From Annona cherimola (taxonomy: Eukaryota > Streptophyta > Magnoliopsida > Magnoliales > Annonaceae): a stretch of 64,000 nucleotides of DNA. The translations under genes were made by a program, and so were the position numbers. The DNA lies in assembly GCA_030490835.1 (NCBI GenBank), contig CM059973.1:55618008-55682007 (forward strand), read 5' to 3'. The notes beneath the pieces are model-generated. The model was not told the DNA's origin. It saw only the letters and a list, made by a program, of their open reading frames with translations, and ran no database searches. Numbering within the stretch: the stretch's first letter is position 1; every line of letters begins with the position of its first letter. Of the stretch, positions 57,094 to 64,000 are shown piece after piece.

Positions 57094-57468
57094 ATAAACG
57101 TGGAGGGTAGCTGAGAATTCATTGAATGAGCATAACTCCCATCTCTGAAAGCATTAAGTGATCAAGCCAACATCTAGAAGAAGAACCTTACTTCCAAACT
57201 GCCAAGAGCTGCTTGCTGAATCATTAAGCCTACGTTACAAGTTCTTCTCTGCGCCAAATCTGCCTCTACACAACAGTAACGTATAGAAACTTTCTTTTGT
57301 TATTTCTTGTTGTATTGAACTTGATTTAGTTTGGGTAACTAAGATCAAGTGTAAGCAAAGTAGTGTGTGATTGGAGTGAAACTCGTCACCTACTTGTGCT
57401 GTGAATTGTTGATACCCCCTAGATAGGGGTGTTAACGGATCGGGTTGAACGGGTTGGAGCCTAATCCT

Positions 57469-58828
57469 TGTTGAAAACATGTGGAAAATAAGCCAAGTCT
57501 ATGTTTTGATGATTAACAAATCAATTTGAGTAAGTTTTGATTACTAACGTGTTTAAGGAAGTGATTAAAGGATATACAAGTGAAGAAAATGAAGCATGAT
57601 AAGTCAAATCGATTTCCAAGTCGACTCAGGCTTCGACTTAGGCCAAGTCGATCCCCAAGTCGACTCAAGAAGCGACTTCAAGACGTCATTTCCTTCCAGA
57701 GTTGAAATCGAGAATGAGAGGTGCCAAAGTCGCATCCCAAGTCGACTCCGCTTGCGACTTGAGTGAAGTCGTTGACCAAGTCGACTCCAGCATCGACTTC
57801 AGTTGGACAGGGCAGAAACTTCAGAAGCCAAATCGAGGATTAGATCAATTTCAAGACTCAAGGACTCAAGGTTTGCAAATCATGGAGCTAAAAAACATCA
57901 AGCTAGAATGACAACACAGTGGTCCAAAGAGATATAAATCAAGGAAGAACAACCAAACATGAAGAAACTCAAGCAAGCAAAGTATTCCAAGGATTTCAAG
58001 TTCATCAAGCAAGCTGTCAAGGTGAAGTCGCACCCGAAGTCGACTCCACCTGCGACTTGGGTCTCAACGGTCTAAAAATTTTCGAACGTTGGCGCATTAG
58101 ATGCGCGCCACCTACCTCCAAACGTTCGGATTCCCTCCACAATTATAAAAGGCATTCAATATGAACGAGGAGGGTAGCTGAGAATCATTGAATGTACATA
58201 ACTCCTATCTTCAAGAGCATTAAGTGATCAAGCCAACATTTAGAAGAAGAACTTTGCTTCCAAACTGTCAAGAGCTGCTTGCTGAATCTCTAAGTCTACA
58301 CTACAAGTTCTTCTCTGAGCCAAAACTGCCTCTATACAACAGTAACGTGTAGAAACTTTCTTTTATTCTTATTGTTGTATTGAACTTGATTTAGTTTGGG
58401 TAACTAAGATCAAGTGTAAGCAAAGTAGTGTGTGATTGGAGTGGAACTCGTCACCTACTTGTGCTGTGTATTGTTGATGCCCCCTAGAGTTAGAATCTAG
58501 AAGAGAGCAGAGGCTCTGGTTGTATATGCCCCCTAGAGCTAGAATCTAGAAGAGAGTGGAGACTCTAGTTGTATTCGCGGAATACATAGTGGAACCCAAG
58601 TCACAAGGGGTATGAGCTTGGAAGAGTGGAGTAGGGAGGTTGCCCGAATCACTACAAAATATTGTGTGTTCATTTTTGTTTCTGCTCTTTATATTATTGC
58701 TCTCATTTTGTTTCTTCATAAAGGGGACTAGATTAATCCGGGGTAAAGTTTCTGTTTAAGTTGTAAATTTTTAAATACCCAATTCACCCATCCCCTCTTG
58801 GGTAACTGCCATTAACTCGGGACCAACA
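57469..58828 (+). mobile_element. Solo copia LTR nested in the hAT element
   Basis: 1360 bp from TGTTGAAAACATG to GGGACCAACA, same family as the interrupted LTR outside, with a perfect 5-bp duplication ATCCT (57464-57468 and 58829-58833). The internal region is absent, as after recombination between two LTRs. It contains a ~55-bp tandem duplication (GCCCCCTAGAG, TAGAATCTAGAAGAGAG) at about 58478-58580, present once in the outer LTR. Confidence 0.92.
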
Positions 58829-59023
58829 ATCCTAATCCTAACCCATGTAATATATCTCAACCCTAATCCGTTTATTAATCCATTTAAAAAACTTCAACCC
58901 TAACCCATTTACAACCCATTTAATAAACGGGTTAACGGGTTGTGTTTGTTACTAATTTTAATGCTAAAAACCTTCAATAAAGTCTGCAAAATTAAATAAA
59001 TTAAATAACTCGAAGTAACATAC

Positions 59024-59129
59024 CTGAAGTTAACTTCCTAACCCTTTTTGCCTTAGATTTAATCATAGATGATGAAGCAACTTGGGATTCAAGTGTGGGT
59101 TGATTGATTTCCATACACTCTTCATCCAT
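59024..59129 (-). pseudogene. Likely first exon of a hAT transposase
   Basis: Minus-strand ATG at 59129 opens MDEECMEINQPTLESQ, continues VASSSMIKSKAKRVRKLTS and reaches TTCAG/GTATGT, a good splice donor. In plant hAT (BED zinc-finger) transposases an RK-LTS motif lies just before the BED finger, so the frame and position fit. No BED finger, dimerisation domain or other transposase part is found downstream, so the gene is gutted. Confidence 0.5.
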
Positions 59130-59736
59130 ATGCAATACCTAATTATATATTAGATGCAATAAGACAAAGCATAAATTATACAACCATGACAAGATAATGT
59201 AATTTATATAAAACAACCATAATTTATAGTATTCATAATTATTTGATTGTTCACATGTTAACACAGGGCCATCAAAGGAGAATTACCGAAATGAGAAAAT
59301 AGGCAGGGCAACGGCCAGCGGGCAAGGTTGTGCTCGGCAGGAAAGATCGCTGCAATCGGGCACAGTCGCACAGAGAGCATCCTGCCGTCTAAGAGAGAGA
59401 GATAATATCAGCTTGGGTTTCTGAAGAATTGAGCAGAAAAGTCACGCAGTCATGGATGGGCTCCACAACCACTTGTGTAGGTGAGATTGTGAGAGCCAAC
59501 GGATGGCTTGGAGAGTTGGAGCCTCCACTACAACATATAGGATTTCAAAACAATTCAAGAAAAGAACAAAAAAGCACTTCTAAAAAATCTTTAGAAGGAA
59601 GAATCGGAGATGGAAATCAAATGTAGAGGTGAAGGGTAGCGTTTGACAGCAGCGAAGAGGTGACTTGAGAAGAAGGCAAGGACGAGGCAAAAGATAAAAA
59701 AACAAACACAAGCAAGATAGCGATGACAGATTGTAA

Positions 59737-59868
59737 ATGAAGTGTGTTGCCCCTGCCCCTGACATGAGCAAGCATTTGGAGTGTGCTGCCCCTGCCCCTT
59801 CCGTGAGCAAGCATTTGGAGTGTGCTGCCCCTACCCTTGCTGTGAGCAAGCATTCTCTGGCGAAAACC
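59737..59868. repeat. 45-bp minisatellite, about three units
   Basis: Units of about 45 bp (GTGTGCTGCCCCTGCCCCT, GAGCAAGCATTTGGA) repeat three times with small changes inside the hAT element. Both strands are open in places, giving a repeated ECAAPAP-like peptide, but this is a by-product of the repeat. Confidence 0.85.
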
Positions 59869-60851
59869 ATCAAAGTTGAAACAAACAGCCATGGAAAGAA
59901 GAAAACAAAAAAGGAAGGAAGGAAGGATAAGAGCTATAAGCCTATAACATACCGTCTATGCTTCCAGTTGATGGCGAACCCCTTTCTTCCTCTCTAGCAG
60001 ATGCAGAGGAGTGGGAGAAGATCTTTTTTCCCCTTTCCTGACCAAAGGGTTTATCGGTAAAAAAGGAGCACAGTAAAGAGAGATGGGCTGTGGATAGCAA
60101 TGGATCAGCCAGGGTCGCTCTCTCTCTTGTTCTCTCCTGCGATTCCTTTTTCCAGTGTAAAAAATAAGCTTTACAGTTTCTAGTTTCCACTACAGCGAAG
60201 CCCGAAGAGTGGATGATCTTGCAACCTTTGACTCTTTGTCCTCGAGGACCTCGACTGGGCAGGATAAGGGAGCGGGAAGGCAGGGGCTGGGCCGAAAAAA
60301 TTTAAATATTACATATATATTATATAATATATTATATTAAATGGGTTATACGGGTTGGATGAGTTAAATAAATGGGTTGGATGGGTTGACGGGTTGCGAA
60401 GCCTCAATCCTAATCCGTTTATTTAATTAAATGGTTGAACGGGTTGGTGGATCATAACCCATTTATTCAAAAATTCCAACCCAAACTCATTTATTAACGG
60501 GTTGGACGAGCGGGTTTAGGGTTGACCATGACCATTAACACCCCTACCCCTAGAGCTGGAATCTAGAAGAGAGCAGTGACTTTAGTTGTATTTGTGAAAT
60601 ACATAGTGGAACCCAAGTCACAAGAGGTGTGAGCTTGGAAGAGTGGAGTAGGGAAGGTTGCCCGAACTATTATAAAATCTTGTTTGTTGATATTTATTTC
60701 TACTCTCTGCACTATATTGCTTTCCATTTGTTTCTTCATAAAAGGGGACTAGATTAATCCGGGGTAAAATTTCTGTTTAAGTTGAAAAATTTTAAATACC
60801 CAATTCACCCCTCTCCTCTTGGGTAATTTCCATTAACTCGGGACCAACAAG

Positions 60852-60863
60852 TGGTATCAGAGC
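60852..60863 (+). other. Primer binding site (initiator Met-tRNA)
   Basis: TGGTATCAGAGC, two bases after the LTR end, is the standard complement of the initiator methionine tRNA used by plant copia elements. Confidence 0.95.
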
Positions 60864-60898
60864 CAGGCTTTTGAGTTATATCAAAGAGATCTTTTGAT

Positions 60899-62836
60899 AT
60901 GGCATCCCAATCAACTTTCGTTCCCGCATTTGCCAAAGGCCAATCTTTTACTTGGCCACAATTATTTGATGGGAATAATTTCGGCTATTGGAAGCTATGT
61001 ATGAAACAACTCATCATGGCTACAGATATGGACTCTTGGATTGCAATTCAAGACGGTGTGACTTTGCCTATTGATGAAAGAGTTTTCAAATGGACCGATG
61101 AGGAAGTGAAAATTGTAAAGAGCAACGCTAAAGCTATGAATTCACTGTTTTGTGCTCTTACCGCTTCTAAATATGATAGAGTATCCTCTTATCTAACTGC
61201 AAAAGAAATATGGGATACATTAACATCTATATATGAAGGAACTTCTCAAGTCCAAGGGACAAGGAGAAATATTCTAATTGGAGAGTTGGAAAGCTTTAGA
61301 ATGCTAGATACATAAAATATTTCTGAAATATTTGCTAGATTATCAAAAATTACTAATGCTTTGAAAGGTCTTGGAAAGACAATTTCTGAATCTGAACAGG
61401 TCATGAAAATTCTAAGAGCGCTACCCGAATCGTGGACTCCGAAAATTGCTGCAATAGAAGAAGCAAAAGACTTGAATACATTGAAGTTAGAAGACCTTAT
61501 TAGCTCACTTATGTCACATGAGCTAATCAAGAAAAGAAATGAAGATCACCACAAAGGAAAGAGAGCAATTGCACTAAAAGTCACCCATAACTCAGATGAA
61601 TCCACTTCATCATCTCACAATGACGATGAAGACATTGCTCTACTTACTCGTAAATTTCAAAAGTTTGTGAGAAAAGAAAAGAACTTCAAAGATTTTAAAG
61701 AAAGATCTCGAAAAAAGAAGAAGAAGGAGGCTACAAAGTGCTATAGATGTGGCGGTATGGGACATATGCAAGCTCAATGTTCTACATCAAAAGAAAGATC
61801 AAAGGATTAACAAGAAAGGAAGGAAAGATATGAAAGCAGAAAATTCCAAAGGCCGAAGGGAAGAGAAATGTACGTGAATGAAGAAACTTCATCAACAAGT
61901 AGCTCCTCAACCGATGATTTTGAAGCGGCAAATTGTGCAAGAATATGCTGCATGGCGCGGATTGAGCAAGAAGAAAATTTATTGTGTTTAAACATAATGG
62001 AAGTTTTGGAAGAACAAACCACTTCAACAAAGTGCACAAGTAATGAAGAGGTAACTTCCAAATTTTGTTATTCTCAATCTACTCACTCTTCCATACAAGA
62101 ATGTCTCAAATGTGCTGAATTAGAAGAATTACAATATGCATATGATTCATTATATGAGGAAATTAAAAAACTAGAAAACAAGTTATCTTTAAAGAGACAA
62201 CAATGCAATTCCATCATTATTGTAAATGGAAAACTAGCTGAAAGTACATCAAAACTGAAAGAAGAAAATGAACTACTATTGAAGGAAGTGGAAAAATTGA
62301 AAAAGGAGAATGAATCCTTTAATGAATCATTAGCTAAATTCTCTAATCCAGGAGAAAATGTGAAAATATTTCTGAACATGACCTCTCAAAATAATAAAAG
62401 AGGTCTTGGATACTCCACATTTGAGCAAAGAGAAAGCGGCAAATCGAATGTGCCAATACTTGGGAAAAATCAAACCAAAATTGCACCTATTTACATAACT
62501 AAAGGGAAACGAGCTGTTTGGACCAAAATGTCAACTTTTGAACCACTACATACTTGGAGGCCTACTCCTAGATTACCAATGGCTTGTAATTTTTGCAGCA
62601 AGATGGGTCATAAAATTCATAGATGCAACTTTAAGAAATTATATGACCATGGTACAAAATTAGTTTGGGTTCCAAGAAACACAACATTTGGGCTTTCAAA
62701 GATAGAACAACAAAGATTAAATCAGTTTACTAACCCAAATAGACCCATAAAATGGGTACCAAAGAGATCAGATTTATTTGTTCATTTTTCAGATATGTTT
62801 CAAGGCAAAGGCAAGCAACGTTTGGTTCATGGATAG
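60899..62836 (+). pseudogene. Copia gag with two in-frame stops
   Basis: Starts MASQSTFVPAFAKGQSFTWP. The gag core FDGNNFGYWKLCMKQLI, LTAKEIWDTLTSIYEGT and LRALPESWTPKIAAIEEA is followed by a CCHC knuckle CYRCGGMGHMQAQC, then a Ser- and acid-rich linker, a coiled coil at about 62100-62340 (KLENKLSLK, ENELLLKEVEKLKKENE), and a second knuckle-like CNFCSKMGHKIHRC near 62585. All in one frame, but stops at 61313 and 61808 break it, and the frame ends at 62834. The long two-knuckle gag fits SIRE/Maximus elements. Confidence 0.85.
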
Positions 62837-64000
62837 CGGTTGCTCAAGGCATATGACCGGTGAAAGAAGTTTATTTCATAAACTCAAGCCTTGCAACGAT
62901 GAAACTGTTGCTTTTGAAAATAATGAGAAAGGTAAAATCAAAGGTAAAGGAAACATTTATAGTATTTCAAATGCATGTATGGAAGATGTATTATTTATTG
63001 AAGGACTCAAGCACAATTTAATGAGTATTAGCCAATTATGTGACAAAGGATACAAGGTTGTATTTGAATCATCTATATGTAATGTATTTGATGGAGAACA
63101 TATCATGTTTAGTGGAAAAACACATGGAAATGTATATTTGGTTTCACTTGATGAACTATATGGTCAATGTCTAATGGCCATTGACAATGATCCATGGGTT
63201 TGGCATAAAAGGCTTGGGCATATAAACATGACAAATATTAAGACCCTATGGAAAAAGAGTTTGGTAGAAGGATTGCCAAAATTGAAATATGACAAAGATA
63301 AAATTTGCAAGGCATATCAATTGTCAAAACAACCTAAAATGCCTTTCTCTACCAAAAAGGAGATTTCCACCACTAGGCCACTTGAATTGCTACACATGGA
63401 TCTATATGGGTCATCCGACATTTTAACCATTGGTGGAAAGAAATATGTGTTTGTAATAGTTGATGATTTTTCAAGATTTACATGGGTAATTCTCTTAGTT
63501 AGCAAAGATGAAGCCTTCTCTATGTTTGCAACTTTTGTAAACTTGGTGCAAAATGAAAAACAATGTACTATTATGACTATTAGAAGTGATCATGGTGGTG
63601 AGTTTGAAAATAAACGATTCATAGAATTATGTAATGAAAAAGGAATTCACCACATATTTTCTGCACCAAGAACTCCACAACAAAATGGAGTGGTTGAAAG
63701 GAAAAATAGAACCATACAAGAGATGGCTAGAATAATGCTAAATGAGAGCAAATTATCCAAGAAATTTTGGGGTGAAGCTGTAAGTACAGTTTGTCATGTG
63801 TTGAATCGAGTTACCATTAGAGCAATCTTGAAAAAGACCCCATATGAGCTATGGAAAGGTAAAAAAACCAAATATTTCATATTTTCATGCTTTTGGTTGC
63901 ACATGTTATGTTTTGAACAATGGTAAAACAAACTTGGGAAAACTGGATGCTAACAGTGATGAGGCAATATTCCTTGGTTACTCATCAAATAGCAAAGCAT
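62800..64000 (+). pseudogene. Copia protease and integrase, frameshifted
   Basis: A frameshift near 62796 leads into the protease (WFMDSGCSRHMTGE with the D-S-G active site) and GAG-pre-integrase (WHKRLGHIN). The zinc site's second Cys pair is altered (CKAYQLSKQ; usual form C-x2-C). The integrase core shows Asp in LLHMDLYG, Asp in IRSDHGGEFEN and Glu in NGVVERKNRT, so the catalytic triad is intact. A further shift near 63870, in a run of A, moves the frame before FHAFGC. Coding continues past the window. Confidence 0.88.

Larger units (their letters stand above)
57424..60546 (-). mobile_element. hAT element inside the copia LTR, split by a solo LTR
   Basis: Ends TAGGGGTGTTAACGG and CCATTAACACCCCTA, flanked by a perfect 8-bp duplication CCCCTAGA (57416-57423 and 60547-60554). 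Subterminal regions are packed with AACGGGTTG and CAACCCTAA repeats. Without the nested solo LTR it is about 1.76 kb. It retains a likely transposase first exon on the minus strand (59024-59129) and a 45-bp minisatellite, so it is probably an internally deleted derivative. Confidence 0.88.
55794..60849 (+). repeat. 5' LTR of the copia element, interrupted twice
   Basis: Starts TGTTGGAAACATGTGG and ends GGACCAACA. Own sequence is 55794-57423 minus a Tourist-like insert (56828-57093), plus 60547-60849; the hAT at 57424-60546 splits it. A TATA-like AATTATATAAGGC is near 56807. Comparison with the intact solo LTR at 57469-58828 confirms each insertion point. Confidence 0.85.
55794..64000 (+). mobile_element. 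SIRE/Maximus-like Ty1/copia retrotransposon, 3' end beyond window
   Basis: 5' LTR 55794-60849 (interrupted), PBS 60852-60863, gag from 60899, then protease and integrase to the window edge. The lineage call rests on the long LTR, the Met-tRNA PBS, the long gag with a coiled coil and second CCHC-like knuckle, and the VWFMDSGCSRHMTG protease with the GKGNI and LMSISQLCDKGY region. Coding is damaged by stops and frameshifts. The RT region and 3' LTR are outside the window. Confidence 0.85.

Noticed and set aside
59737..59868. CRISPR-like array
   Set aside because: Units are adjacent with no unique spacers, in a plant transposon.
59580..59997. Overlapping ORFs of 86-97 codons on both strands
   Set aside because: They follow from the 45-bp minisatellite; no domain or splice context.

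Overview
The window looks like nuclear DNA of a flowering plant: AT-rich, very dense in miniature transposons (MITEs), with an Au-type SINE, an RTE-type LINE, an Athila-type Ty3/gypsy element, a SIRE/Maximus-like Ty1/copia element and hAT elements. The species cannot be named from the sequence. I find one host protein-coding gene; nearly everything else is transposon-derived or unassigned. I looked for an undescribed system and found none. The most unusual material is the host gene's domain order, the MITE insertion next to its promoter, and the nested transposon stack near the right end.

Region 1-23.3 kb has no host gene I can support. It is a transposon graveyard. Three groups dominate: (A) about eleven related ~330-380 bp elements ending in GGTGCAG-type termini within (TA)n tracts; (B) ~500 bp elements ending in TCTATGTAACC; and (M) palindromic Mutator-type MITEs with TIR GGTTCAATGCACC and 9-bp target duplications. 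Also present are hAT, Tourist-like and fold-back elements and an Au SINE.

Region 24.3-39.8 kb holds the host gene, on the minus strand. I rebuilt 15 coding exons joined in consistent phase, giving a predicted 823-residue RBBP6/PQT3-like E3 ubiquitin ligase: DWNN ubiquitin-like domain, C3HC4 RING finger, CCHC zinc knuckle, and a charged Ser/Arg/His/Lys-rich tail. Its introns carry a SINE, Tourist MITEs, fold-back MITEs, a CT microsatellite and a decayed RTE LINE that is itself interrupted by two MITEs. A G-box and a TGGGCC motif lie just upstream of the start codon, and a Mutator-type MITE sits about 50 bp beyond them.

Region 39.8-46.9 kb has another SINE with clear target duplications and hAT-like ends (41758 and 45946) enclosing about 3.4 kb of LTR-like sequence. 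A second copy of that LTR-like sequence is at 54.7-55.8 kb and a distant reverse copy at 1-1.15 kb.

Region 46.9-54.7 kb is a decayed Athila-type element on the plus strand (LTR, PBS, gag, protease, RT/RNase H, integrase), full of stops and frameshifts and cut off before a 3' LTR. From 55.8 kb to the window end lies a SIRE/Maximus-like copia element. Its 5' LTR is interrupted by a Tourist-like MITE and by a hAT element; the hAT is in turn interrupted by a solo LTR of the same copia family. This gives a clear order of insertions. The copia coding region has premature stops and frameshifts and runs off the right edge.
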